This document shows, piece after piece, positions 8,815 through 17,447 of a stretch of DNA of 64,000 nucleotides. The first letter of the stretch is position 1, and the number at the start of each line of letters is the position of its first letter. Location of the stretch: assembly GCF_001956295.1 (NCBI RefSeq), contig NZ_MRTD01000010.1:62001-126000 (forward strand), written 5' to 3'. The DNA comes from Paenibacillus sp. FSL A5-0031 (GTDB lineage Bacteria > Bacillota > Bacilli > Paenibacillales > Paenibacillaceae). A model generated the notes under the pieces. It saw nothing but the letters and a program-made list of their open reading frames with translations, did not search any database and was not told the DNA's origin. The translations under genes and the position numbers were made by a program.

Positions 8815-9192
8815 TTAAACAGGAGCGTCTTTCGGCTTGTCCAAACCATATGCCGCATTTTTGTCAGGATGAGTAAATATGCCTCCTTGCGGCTGAAGGC
8901 CCTCCTCAAAAATATCCCGATTTTCAGCGGTTAAAAAACCTACATCCTTAAAAGGATGCACCCATTCATCGCCAGCCATCACAGCTGGATCTGTTTCCTC
9001 GCTCCACTGCGACAATGGTGAATCCGGAGACTCATATTCATGATCGCCTATAACGATGCCGTGTGAGTTCACAAACGGCGCACGATTTCCTCGCCCTTCG
9101 CGAAACTGAGGCAGAAATTCGATTTCAAAAGGATCTAATGCGGGATCATCTTTAAGCATTTCATCTTCATTCTTGTGCTCATGATCTGGCAT
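8815..9192 (-). CDS. DUF3905 domain protein
   Basis: The 125-aa acidic, soluble protein contains the conserved core of DUF3905: DPFEIEFLPQFREGRG, then GIVIGDHEYESPDSPL, ETDPAVMAGDEWVHPFKD and GGIFTHPDKN. The family is restricted to spore-forming Bacillales and has no known function. GGAGGTG is 5 bases before the ATG. It starts 15 bases after the stop of a 46-aa gene, so the pair forms a small operon. Confidence 0.75.
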   Translation of the reverse strand: MPDHEHKNEDEMLKDDPALDPFEIEFLPQFREGRGNRAPFVNSHGIVIGDHEYESPDSPLSQWSEETDPAVMAGDEWVHPFKDVGFLTAENRDIFEEGLQPQGGIFTHPDKNAAYGLDKPKDAPV

Positions 9193-9207
9193 ATGAACAC
9201 CTCCGCG

Positions 9208-9348
9208 CTAAATTGAAGGACGATTAGGTCCATCAAGCTTTTTGTCAAAACCAGCGGATTCGGGTGATTTGCTGTCAGCAGCCGTATTATTTTTAGCCTG
9301 CTTCGCTTGCTCAGTCGAACGATCTTTTTCCTCATTATGCTGCGTCAT
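9208..9348 (-). CDS. 46-aa hydrophilic hypothetical protein
   Basis: The small ORF reads MTQHNEEKDRSTEQAKQ through SAGFDKKLDGPNRPSI. It is rich in Lys, Glu, Gln and Asn, with no Cys or Trp and no membrane segment. A good AGGAG lies 8 bases before ATG 9348, and the gene is followed 15 bases later by the DUF3905 gene, which supports it being real. It resembles other short disordered proteins of spore formers but I cannot assign it. Confidence 0.6.
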   Translation of the reverse strand: MTQHNEEKDRSTEQAKQAKNNTAADSKSPESAGFDKKLDGPNRPSI

Positions 9349-9429
9349 TGTGAGCGCTCCTCTCGTCATAAAATGTAACCGCAATTGCCGGTTATCTTTC
9401 AGAGGTAGTATGCTCAGCTGGCGCTTTCC

Positions 9430-9888
9430 TTATAAATCCTGTGATAAACGAACCATATCAACAACCTGTATTCCGTTCTCATAAATCGCTTCCGGATAAT
9501 GTCTAACAAAGAAGTCACGGTCAATACTCGTCATTCGAAAGCCGCATTTCTGATACAATGCAAGCTGGCTGACCCCTGAATTGCCCGTTCCAATTTCAAT
9601 CGTTTTGTAGCCTAGAAGCTTTGCATATGAAATCGCATAAAGTACCATTTGCTTTCCAAGCCCTTGACCTTGCTCTGGCTCCGCTACTGCTACATTTACG
9701 ATCTCGACAGTCTCGGGCCTTGTTGGCAGCAGTACAAATACTGCAATAATTTCATTGCTTATAACACCTACAAAAACTTCCCCGCGTTTTATGTATTCTT
9801 CTACGAGCTTAATCGAAGGATCTGCTAACAAGAGCAGTTCCATTGGGGGTAGTTCGTTTGCTAACAACTTACGTATTTCCATTTCCAC
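9430..9888 (-). CDS. GNAT-family N-acetyltransferase
   Basis: The protein, about 152 aa, has the acetyl-CoA binding motif of the GNAT fold (VAEPEQGQGLGKQMVLYAISYAKLLG) after the strand VEIVNVAV, and the later LALYQKCGFRMT. Such enzymes transfer acetyl from acetyl-CoA to an amine; this one resembles the YvbK-type group of Bacillus. An ATG at 9906 directly abuts the kinase stop without its own ribosome site. AAGGAG is placed 9 bases before GTG 9888, so GTG is preferred. It is co-transcribed with the upstream histidine kinase. Confidence 0.8.
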   Translation of the reverse strand: MEMEIRKLLANELPPMELLLLADPSIKLVEEYIKRGEVFVGVISNEIIAVFVLLPTRPETVEIVNVAVAEPEQGQGLGKQMVLYAISYAKLLGYKTIEIGTGNSGVSQLALYQKCGFRMTSIDRDFFVRHYPEAIYENGIQVVDMVRLSQDL

Positions 9889-9906
9889 TCTAATATGCTC
9901 CTTCAT

Positions 9907-11592
9907 TCAACTCGCGCGTTCCTCCGGCACTGTGAAAGTAACGATAAATGCTGTACCCTCACCTTCCTTCGACTCTACGTCAATTCGGCCATTATGGCGC
10001 TCAGCGATGCTTAAGCATAACGGAAGGCCAAGCCCTGTTCCTTGCGTTTTCGTCGAGAAAAAAGGCTCGAACAAATGCTGCATTTGCTCTGGAGGTATAC
10101 CGACACCCTGATCGGCAATCCGCAGCTCAATTTTATTCCCATTATTACGAGTACTAATATGTAATGAGCCCTTATTGTCCATAGCTTCCATTCCGTTACG
10201 GGCAATATTAAGAAAAAGCTGCTTAATCTCTCTGTCGTTCATCATAATTAAAGGAATATCTTCGCAAAGGCTCACTTCAATAGATTGGCCTCGCAAATTC
10301 GCATCCGCACTAAGCAGCGGTATAAGTTCATTAACAACATCATGCAGCGAAGTCAGCTCCATGGCTAGTTCCCTATTTTGAGCAAGCGATAGAAAATCAC
10401 TAATAATCATATTCGCACGATCCAGCTCATCGATCACAATCTGAAAGTATTCCTCTTGATTTTTTGGACTGCGCTCCTGAATCAATTGGACAAAGCCGCG
10501 AATAACCGCCATCGGATTGCGAATTTCATGAGTGATGCTTGCTGCCATTTGACCTATCAGGCTTAATCGTTCCATTCGCCCAACCTCACTCTGCAGTTGA
10601 CGAAGCTCCGTTACATCCTGAACGATAAGTGATGCGCCTGCATTTTCAGCATTAACCGATGTACGCATCGAAATCGTCGACAAAAGAAGCATTTTATCGC
10701 CGCTAACGTACGGAACGAGTGTGTTCTTCCTGCCGTTTAACGCCTGAGAAAGCAGCTTTATGCAGACATCGCCATGTCCGTCCTGAAAAATAAGCGGGAA
10801 GGCGACGCCCAGCAAATCCTTCACTTCCGAATCCTTTGAAGGAAGACTGAGAACTGTTTTGGCTATATCATTAAAATGTGTGATTTTCCCTTCACGATCA
10901 ACAATGACTACCCCAAATGAAGTCTCATCTATAAATTGCTGAAGCTTCTCCACTTCATTGCTATAATTAACCGACATTCGTTTCACTTCATCATAGAGCT
11001 GCTGCTTCTCTTTAACATTTTCGATCATAAAGATAGAGAGCCAGGTTGCCATTAATGATGCACAAACAGAGATCAACTGCACGTAAATCATCACATTCGA
11101 CCACCAAATACCATTAAATAACATAATTCCAGTAACGGAAATAATGTAGTATAGAATCAAAATGGACATGATCACTAAGCCCCTGCGTTTTTTCTGTTCT
11201 TTGCCTAAAACAGAGGTACGCTGGAAAGATGGAATCGCATACAACATCAGCGGGACAAAACCAATGACAAAAATAATAAAGTTAATGACTTCCAAGCTGC
11301 CTTCGAGCATAGATACTCTTACTGCAATGTAGATGACGGTTAAGACGGCTAATGTAGGTACGCCTCCATAGAGAGAACCTATTACATAAGGAATGAGACG
11401 AAAATCGACTTCATAACCTAATAAATCAGGAGCAGTCACCATACACAATACCATCGATCCACCGCAAAATAGGCTCATAAAAATAGGTATTCCCTTCCAT
11501 CTCTGGTCTTTGTCGTACCAAAGCTGAAAGGCGAAAACAGGCAATAAGGACACAATGAATTGTAAGAGCAATTCCTTTAACACAGACGTCAC
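9907..11592 (-). CDS. KinB-like membrane sensor histidine kinase
   Basis: The 561-aa protein has an N-terminal block of hydrophobic helices (1-190) of the 5TM-5TMR_LYT type, a PAS domain (about 210-330), a HisKA helix with phosphoacceptor His355 in SITHEIRNP, and an HATPase domain with N box (LFLNIARNGMEAMDN), G1 (ADQGVGIPPEQ) and G2 (GTGLGLPLC). This is the order seen in sporulation kinase KinB, which feeds phosphate into the Spo0F-Spo0B-Spo0A relay. No response regulator lies next to it, as expected for a phosphorelay kinase. Its stop codon directly abuts the start region of the acetyltransferase gene. The KinB role itself is inference. Confidence 0.85.
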   Translation of the reverse strand: MTSVLKELLLQFIVSLLPVFAFQLWYDKDQRWKGIPIFMSLFCGGSMVLCMVTAPDLLGYEVDFRLIPYVIGSLYGGVPTLAVLTVIYIAVRVSMLEGSLEVINFIIFVIGFVPLMLYAIPSFQRTSVLGKEQKKRRGLVIMSILILYYIISVTGIMLFNGIWWSNVMIYVQLISVCASLMATWLSIFMIENVKEKQQLYDEVKRMSVNYSNEVEKLQQFIDETSFGVVIVDREGKITHFNDIAKTVLSLPSKDSEVKDLLGVAFPLIFQDGHGDVCIKLLSQALNGRKNTLVPYVSGDKMLLLSTISMRTSVNAENAGASLIVQDVTELRQLQSEVGRMERLSLIGQMAASITHEIRNPMAVIRGFVQLIQERSPKNQEEYFQIVIDELDRANMIISDFLSLAQNRELAMELTSLHDVVNELIPLLSADANLRGQSIEVSLCEDIPLIMMNDREIKQLFLNIARNGMEAMDNKGSLHISTRNNGNKIELRIADQGVGIPPEQMQHLFEPFFSTKTQGTGLGLPLCLSIAERHNGRIDVESKEGEGTAFIVTFTVPEERAS

Positions 11593-11703
11593 GTCCGATC
11601 CCCCTACTACGCTCTGAATCTATTCCATATTATGTTTTTTACGTAAAATAGCTTTGTATTTGAATCCATCTATTAATCCGATTAAAACATAAAATACCTC
11701 TAT

Positions 11704-12549
11704 TTACAATTGTTCTTCTAACCAATCAATTAGCTCTTGAACAGCCTCTTTCCCCTCCACGTCATTGTGCAACTCATGATACCCGCCATCCCAGCGTCTA
11801 AAAGAACATTGGTCTCCGATTCGCTCAGCAACAAGCGCGCTTGCTTCAAAGGATGTTACGCGATCTGAAGTGCCGTGCATAAGCAGCAGCGGTACCTGCA
11901 GGCTGGATGCATGAGCGATCGCCCACTCGCCGGCAGCGGTAATCTCCATATAGGTTTGGAGTGTAATTTTGGTATGACATAACGGATCTTCCACGATTGG
12001 CGCAGCAAGGTCATAGCCAGGACGAAATAAATCGGCAGGATTTAAGCCTGTAGATTGGTGCATCGTCGGGACAACCGCTGCCAATTTGCGTCCAAACCAC
12101 TCCACAGCTGGATGCGGTTTGAATGCAAGCCTAAGCCAAGGGCTTGTCAGTATGAGTCCGCGAATTGGAGGCTGAAGTCGCAGCGCACAATTAAGCGCCA
12201 CATTGCCTCCCATACTGTGGCCGTATAAGAAGACCGGCGTTCCAGGGTGCCGTTTGCCAGCCTCTTCAATCATAAGCGCTGCATCGCTTACAGCTGCGCC
12301 AAGTGAATGCAGATGCCCCCGTTTGCCTGAAGAGCGGCCATGGCCTTGCTGATCCAGCGCTATAAGTACAAAGCCAGCAGCAGTAAGCTGAGCTGCTACA
12401 TGTCCATAACGATCGCCATGCTCCCCCATCCCGTGTACGAGACAGACAACAGCTTTTGTCTCTAACGTCTCTAACGTTTCTGACGTCCATTCCCGCAAAA
12501 ATATTTGCGAGCCCTTAGCGCCAGTTATGACCCATTCATCTCGCAGCAT
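11704..12549 (-). CDS. Alpha/beta hydrolase, monoacylglycerol-lipase-like
   Basis: The 281-aa cytoplasmic hydrolase shows the oxyanion HGMGEHGDRY segment (39-48), the nucleophile elbow GHSMGG with Ser112, the acid Asp229 (HGTSDRV) and His258 (GGYHELHND), the layout of serine hydrolases of the lysophospholipase/monoglyceride lipase group. It likely cleaves acyl esters; the exact substrate is unknown. An N-terminal ETLETLET stretch arises from a 9-base tandem duplication (about 12460-12486), which falls in a loop between strands. It is transcribed divergently from the flavoprotein gene at 12612. Confidence 0.85.
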   Translation of the reverse strand: MLRDEWVITGAKGSQIFLREWTSETLETLETKAVVCLVHGMGEHGDRYGHVAAQLTAAGFVLIALDQQGHGRSSGKRGHLHSLGAAVSDAALMIEEAGKRHPGTPVFLYGHSMGGNVALNCALRLQPPIRGLILTSPWLRLAFKPHPAVEWFGRKLAAVVPTMHQSTGLNPADLFRPGYDLAAPIVEDPLCHTKITLQTYMEITAAGEWAIAHASSLQVPLLLMHGTSDRVTSFEASALVAERIGDQCSFRRWDGGYHELHNDVEGKEAVQELIDWLEEQL

Positions 12550-12611
12550 TCAAACGCCGCCTTTCTTTTGTGGTATTATAATACTACTAATAATATAGCA
12601 GGTGGAAAGCG

Positions 12612-13868
12612 ATGCAATATGATGCAATTGTAATTGGTGGAGGCTCCGCGGGACTAATGGCGGGTATTGCTGCAAGCAAGGAAGGCGCTAAAGTGCTTCT
12701 CCTAGACAAAGGCGATAAATTAGGACGCAAACTCGGCATATCCGGCGGCGGCCGATGCAATGTAACGAATAATAAAGAACTGGATGAGCTGATCAAGCAT
12801 ATTCCCGGTAATGGGCGTTTTCTTCACAGTACATTCTCTAATTTCAACAACAAGGATATTATCGCCTTTTTTGAGAACCTTGGCATTGCTTTAAAGGAAG
12901 AGGATAACGGGCGCATGTTTCCCGTATCAGATAGAGCTAAAACGGTGGTAGATACGCTTGTTAACCAAGTACGCAAACAAGGTGTCAAAATCATACTGAA
13001 CGCTCCTGTCGATCATATCATGTATGACAATGGAAGGGTCACAGGCGTGCGTACAAAAGCTGGTGAAACATTCCGTGCCCGCAGTGTCATCGTAGCTTCC
13101 GGCGGCAAGTCCGTGCCCCAGACCGGCTCAACCGGCGACGGTTATGCATGGGCAGAAAAAGCCGGACATACGATAACTGAGCTTTTTCCAACTGAGGTTC
13201 CGCTTACGTCAAATGAGCCATTCATTGTAAGCAAGGAGCTGCAAGGACTATCTCTGAGGGACGTTGCGCTGTCGGTTTGGAACCCAAAAGGGAAGCAGAT
13301 TATTGAGCATCAAGGCGATATGCTATTTACGCATTTCGGTATTTCCGGACCTATTGTGCTAAGATGCAGTCAATTTGTAGTGAAAGCTCTTAAGCAATTT
13401 AAGACGGGCAATATTGAGGTTGCGATTGACTTAGTGCCTGATAAAAGCAAAGACGAGGTCTATAAGGAAACATTGAAACTCTCCGAGCTTGAACCGAAAA
13501 AAACGATTAAAAATGTCCTTAAAGGTTATTTGCCGGAAAAAATGATACCAATTTTGCTTCAAAAGGCTGGATTGCCGGATACCCTTACTTATGACAATAT
13601 TCCAAAACAGGACTGGATAGCCCTTTCGCTGCTGATCAAACATTTTCCGATTAGAGTGTATGGCTCCTTATCCATTGAAGATGCTTTCGTAACCGGCGGA
13701 GGCATTCAGTTAAAAGAAGTCGATCCAAAGACGATGCAATCCAAGCTCATGAGCGGTTTGTTTTTTTGCGGAGAAATATTGGATATTCATGGCTACACCG
13801 GAGGCTACAACATTACTGCGGCTTTCTCCACAGGTTATACGGCAGGACTTCATGCTGTCATTCAGTAA
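12612..13868 (+). CDS. HI0933/YtfP-family FAD-dependent oxidoreductase
   Basis: The 418-aa flavoprotein has the dinucleotide-binding GGGSAG (8-13) after strand YDAIVI, the family signature [16 protein letters not shown], a mid-protein [17 protein letters not shown], and the C-terminal FAD-contact [16 protein letters not shown]. Members of the HI0933 family are annotated as BaiN-like or aminoacetone-oxidase-like, but the physiological reaction is unclear for most. Start ATG follows GGTGGAAAG by a normal spacing. Length is as usual for the family. It ends at a strong terminator. Confidence 0.9.
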   Translation: MQYDAIVIGGGSAGLMAGIAASKEGAKVLLLDKGDKLGRKLGISGGGRCNVTNNKELDELIKHIPGNGRFLHSTFSNFNNKDIIAFFENLGIALKEEDNGRMFPVSDRAKTVVDTLVNQVRKQGVKIILNAPVDHIMYDNGRVTGVRTKAGETFRARSVIVASGGKSVPQTGSTGDGYAWAEKAGHTITELFPTEVPLTSNEPFIVSKELQGLSLRDVALSVWNPKGKQIIEHQGDMLFTHFGISGPIVLRCSQFVVKALKQFKTGNIEVAIDLVPDKSKDEVYKETLKLSELEPKKTIKNVLKGYLPEKMIPILLQKAGLPDTLTYDNIPKQDWIALSLLIKHFPIRVYGSLSIEDAFVTGGGIQLKEVDPKTMQSKLMSGLFFCGEILDIHGYTGGYNITAAFSTGYTAGLHAVIQ

Positions 13869-13875
13869 GGATATA

Positions 13876-13918
13876 AAAAGGCTGTCAAACGTCGTTAAAC
13901 GTTGAGACAGCCTTTTTT
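13876..13918. terminator. Bidirectional intrinsic terminator
   Basis: An 11-bp perfect stem (AAAAGGCTGTC with GACAGCCTTTT) and 19-base loop is followed by T residues on both strands. It sits between the convergent flavoprotein and the 136-aa gene. Confidence 0.85.
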
Positions 13919-13944
13919 AATGCAATTATGTACATGAAGTACGT

Positions 13945-14355
13945 CTAAATTCGAACATCCCCTGAAAAATGATCATACGTCCCGGGATCAGGAAGAAATT
14001 CCTCGGAATAATCCGCAGCTTCATCCCGATTGTGCAGCTCCTCAGCATCATTGCCTTGTCCATCGGTTGCAGCCCAGTCCTCATTCACAAGATGTGCCGG
14101 AATTGCAATCGCATCAAGCGAGTATGCAGTGCCGGTAACTGCGTTCGCATCGATATTCGCTTGCTCGACGAGCTGCCCCCCATGTGATTGTGCAATTTCG
14201 AGTGCTGAAGTTAGATCGCTTCCTTCTAAATGTACATGCATGCTGCTGCCTTCATGAAGAACCGTCTCATATCCGAGCTCCCTCAGCGTCTCGCAAGCAA
14301 GAGCTGCACTTTGAGCATCGTTAAAATCAAACAATAAGGCTGAGTTCGTAGACAA
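13945..14355 (-). CDS. Hypothetical 136-aa protein with ferredoxin-like N-terminal half
   Basis: Not a family I can name. The start is TTG at 14355, with AAAGGATGA just upstream. The first 70 residues (LLFDFNDAQSAALACETLRELGYETVLHE, then MHVHLEGSDLTSALEIAQSHGGQLVE) predict two beta-alpha-beta units, like a small ferredoxin-like/ACT sandwich. The C-terminal half is acidic and probably disordered, ending GTYDHFSGDVRI. No Cys pairs or membrane segments. It is monocistronic. Confidence 0.65.
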   Translation of the reverse strand: MSTNSALLFDFNDAQSAALACETLRELGYETVLHEGSSMHVHLEGSDLTSALEIAQSHGGQLVEQANIDANAVTGTAYSLDAIAIPAHLVNEDWAATDGQGNDAEELHNRDEAADYSEEFLPDPGTYDHFSGDVRI

Positions 14356-14470
14356 TAGCGATCATCCTTTCTAACGTTTTGTTTAACATACCCTATTCAT
14401 ACAAAATCATGTAAAAAAAGAATACGGAAAGGCGTCATGATATATAATTACAAATAACTATTTTATTATG

Positions 14471-14488
14471 TTATGTTTTATGACATAA
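14471..14488. promoter_or_regulatory. Perfect 6-6-6 inverted repeat, candidate operator
   Basis: TTATGT, a 6-base spacer and ACATAA form a perfect dyad in an AT-rich leader 49 bases before the PAS-HTH gene start. It could be an operator of that regulator; purely positional inference. Confidence 0.35.
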
Positions 14489-14536
14489 TCATTACATAAA
14501 TGTGCAGCTAGGCTATTGATAAGGAGGATGTCATCG

Positions 14537-15442
14537 ATGAACCATTTATTTTATTTACTTTCAGATCCTATGCTTATCGTCGAGTGGGACGAATCCCGTT
14601 GGTCTATTGTAGACGTCAATCAAGCTTTTGCAGCTTTTTCCGGTTTTAAGAAATCAGATCTTATGCTCCTCGATCCATCTACTATTATATCGACGGATGA
14701 GACAACTCTCTCCTTTGATGAAGCCGTACATCAACTTGCTGATGAGCAAGCCCTATCACCGCTTCTTGAATGCAAGCTTGTCACGAAGTCATCGACTCCT
14801 GCAGATATACGTTTGTCCTGCCGCAAGCTCCAGCTCGAAGACCGCATTGTTTATGTCATCATTTGCAAGGATTTACGGGAAGCCAAATGGATTGACGAAT
14901 ATATTTTGCATCATAAAATAATGGTATCTACCGTTGTGAATGAGCGCTATAACATTATGAGCTTTAAGCATTATTACGCTCCAGTGCAGCAGCCGTCCTC
15001 TTCCTATTTAAACAAATCCATATTTGAGCTTGTTCCAGACCATGAACGAAGCAAGCTTAAGCGAGTATTAGAATATGCGAAAAACAACCGAACAGCTGAA
15101 TCCGTGGACTTCCATCTTAAGCTTGGGGATCGTTGCTATAATGCTGATGCGGTTGTTCAGCCGTTTTACAATGGCAATCGGTCCTTAAAAAACTTTGTTG
15201 TCATATTAACCAGCCTTCATATGAATAATCAGGATGAGGACCCCTCCTACAAGCTTCGTATGCTTATGCTCAGTAAAAATATATCCGTCACTTCTCTCGC
15301 TCAGTCAACGCTTATCTCTCTTACGACCATTTCCAAAATACGCAATGGGAAAATAAAAAAGCCCCAGCGTCTAACGGCAGAATTGATCGCCGGAGAGCTG
15401 GGTGTTAGACCCGAAATGATATGGAGCAGCTATAAACGATAA
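14537..15442 (+). CDS. PAS-domain regulator with C-terminal XRE-type helix-turn-helix
   Basis: The protein, about 301 aa, has an N-terminal PAS fold (about 1-115: LSDPMLIVEWDE, VDVNQAFAAFSGFKKSDL), a second PAS-like region (about 120-225: YNIMSFKHYYAP, SIFELVPDHERSKL), and a Cro/XRE-type HTH in the last 65 residues (LRMLMLSKNISVTSLAQ, LTTISKIRNGKIKKPQ, ELGVRPEMIWSS). It would sense a ligand or redox state and bind DNA directly. AAGGAGG at 14521-14527 fits ATG 14537; TTG 14516 and ATG 14528 are mis-spaced. No partner kinase is nearby. An 18-bp dyad upstream suggests autoregulation. Confidence 0.75.
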   Translation: MNHLFYLLSDPMLIVEWDESRWSIVDVNQAFAAFSGFKKSDLMLLDPSTIISTDETTLSFDEAVHQLADEQALSPLLECKLVTKSSTPADIRLSCRKLQLEDRIVYVIICKDLREAKWIDEYILHHKIMVSTVVNERYNIMSFKHYYAPVQQPSSSYLNKSIFELVPDHERSKLKRVLEYAKNNRTAESVDFHLKLGDRCYNADAVVQPFYNGNRSLKNFVVILTSLHMNNQDEDPSYKLRMLMLSKNISVTSLAQSTLISLTTISKIRNGKIKKPQRLTAELIAGELGVRPEMIWSSYKR

Positions 15443-15461
15443 TAGCTGCTCCACGTTTTAT

Positions 15462-17177
15462 TTACAGCTTGAATTTTTGAGCCACTTCGTTCATTTCCAT
15501 TGCAATTACACTCAAGCCGTTAGCTGATGATGATATTTCCTCTGCTGACGCATACTGCACTTCCGAGGATGCAGAAACTTCGCCGGCAATAGCGGAGGTT
15601 CTAGAGGCAATTCCTGTCATTTGGGAAATGGATGAATTGACCTCCCGTGCACTTGCTGCCAGCTGCTCCGAGGAGGTCGCTGCCTCCTGAATTTTTTCAA
15701 GCACATCTCTTGAAGCATGTGCGATTTGAATGAATGCATCTCCTGCATCTGTTATGCTCGCCAGTCCTTCTATCGATTCAGCTTCACTCATTCTCATCGC
15801 CTTCACGGCAGTTTCTGTATCATTCTGAATTTCATTGATCAAATCCTGAATTTTTACAACAGATTCCGCTGACTGTGTAGAGAGCTTGCGCACTTCTTCC
15901 GCTACAACCGCGAAGCCCCTTCCATGCTCTCCCGCTCTTGCCGCCTCAATCGCAGCGTTCAGCGCCAGCAGATTTGTCTGCTTTGAAATATTTCCAATCA
16001 GCTCAGATATGGCTCCAATATTTCGGGTATGCGCTGCGAGCTGCTGTACTTGCTCAGCTGACTGGCGTACTGCCATATCAATCAACGTCATCTTGTTAAC
16101 CACCGTCTCAATTAACTCGCCGCCCGTCCGTGAACGATCTACCGCAGCGACTGACAGTTCAGATACATAGGAACTTGCTGCTGCAATCTGCTGTACACCA
16201 AGAGCCATTTCTTCTGAGGCGCGGCTTATATCTAGAAAGCTATGCAGTTGCTCCTGCGAGCCTGCGGCTACCTCTCGAAAACTGTTCATTGCATGCTGCG
16301 CCGAGTTGCGATTTTGCTCTGAAATAGCCAGCATCTCTTCTGATGAAGCGGTTATGTTCATCGAAGCATGCTGTACGCTCGTAATGGCAGAACGGAGAGA
16401 GGCAAGCATTTCAGCGGAAGCACTGACCATATCTCCAATTTCATCACGATTTTTCACTTTCGGGACAATAGCGGATAAATTTCCTTGGGCTACCTCCGAA
16501 AGGACTTGCGCCGTTTTCTGAATCGGAATGGCGATCGCTCTGCGAACGTACCAGATAAGAAATCCGACAAGTACCGTTGCCGCTGCAAGACCGCTAATGA
16601 TCTCAATGTTGTTCTGATTATGTATATCCCCGCTAACGTTTACCGCTCTATCTGCTCCTTCACGATTAAGCCGAATGAGCGTATCTGTAAAGGTCTGCAT
16701 CGCCTTGAACGACTGCTCGGACTCTGCCAAAGCTGCATCTAAAATTTCTTCATTGCTGGGCTGCGCAGCTGCGAGCATCACTTTTTTGTAGATTTCGATA
16801 TATGACTTCCATTCGTTATTCAACGATTGTGAAAAGTTCATATCCTCTTCCTTGTAACGGTTTGCGCTATATGTCTTGAACAGCTCGTCGATGGAGCTGA
16901 TCGTAACTTCCCCATCGGCTGCCAGCATTTCCTTCTTAAGCGGCTCTTCGGTCGTCGCAGCTTTAAGCTGCAACGTAAATAAATGCTCTGTTAAATAATT
17001 GATTCGATGGATCGTTTCAATATTGGGCATCCATGTTTCGGATATCACCGCTGCTTGCTTATTCATATTCTCAGTCATACTAAATACTAATAACCCATTT
17101 AATAACAAAATAATTAAAATACTCAAGAAGGAAACGGTTAACTTTCTGCTTACGGTCATGCGCATGCTTCGTTTCAT
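15462..17177 (-). CDS. Methyl-accepting chemotaxis protein
   Basis: The 571-aa receptor has a cytoplasmic start [12 protein letters not shown], a first membrane helix (about 10-30), an extracytoplasmic four-helix-bundle sensor (about 30-180), a second helix ([21 protein letters not shown]), a HAMP domain ([19 protein letters not shown]) and a signalling domain with the CheA/CheW hairpin tip [30 protein letters not shown] split over its conserved core. It reports an external stimulus to the flagellar system; the ligand is unknown. GAGGAGG 8 bases before ATG 17177 sets the start, nine codons inside the longest frame. No che genes are adjacent. Confidence 0.92.
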   Translation of the reverse strand: MKRSMRMTVSRKLTVSFLSILIILLLNGLLVFSMTENMNKQAAVISETWMPNIETIHRINYLTEHLFTLQLKAATTEEPLKKEMLAADGEVTISSIDELFKTYSANRYKEEDMNFSQSLNNEWKSYIEIYKKVMLAAAQPSNEEILDAALAESEQSFKAMQTFTDTLIRLNREGADRAVNVSGDIHNQNNIEIISGLAAATVLVGFLIWYVRRAIAIPIQKTAQVLSEVAQGNLSAIVPKVKNRDEIGDMVSASAEMLASLRSAITSVQHASMNITASSEEMLAISEQNRNSAQHAMNSFREVAAGSQEQLHSFLDISRASEEMALGVQQIAAASSYVSELSVAAVDRSRTGGELIETVVNKMTLIDMAVRQSAEQVQQLAAHTRNIGAISELIGNISKQTNLLALNAAIEAARAGEHGRGFAVVAEEVRKLSTQSAESVVKIQDLINEIQNDTETAVKAMRMSEAESIEGLASITDAGDAFIQIAHASRDVLEKIQEAATSSEQLAASAREVNSSISQMTGIASRTSAIAGEVSASSEVQYASAEEISSSANGLSVIAMEMNEVAQKFKL

Positions 17178-17398
17178 AGGGATATCCTCCTCAAGAGTTG
17201 GCAATCACTAATCTATCAATCTTTACAAAATAGTATAACTTATAATGGTAATAGGACTAAAGATTTATTTTTTTATTGTAATAGGGCTTAAAGACTCATT
17301 CCCTTCAACTAAAGAACCATTGCTCTCATTCATGAATGTTAGTTTAAATGTTTTAATAAAAGGCACTTTTCTGAAGCATTGGCCAAAAAAAAAAGAAA

Positions 17399-17431
17399 GG
17401 ACCGTCACCCTCAAATCGAGGATAACAGTCC
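17399..17431 (-). terminator. Intrinsic terminator of xylAB
   Basis: A 14-bp imperfect stem (GGACCGTCACCCTC with GAGGATAACAGTCC, three mismatched or wobble pairs) and 5-base loop is followed on the minus strand by a long T tract (TTTCTTTTTTTTTT). It lies 17 bases past the xylB stop. Confidence 0.8.
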
Positions 17432-17447
17432 CTTCTATTGTGTACGA

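Noticed and set aside
12455-12490. 9-base in-frame duplication in the lipase-like gene
   Set aside because: Only two to three imperfect units in a loop, frame preserved; too small to indicate a switch.
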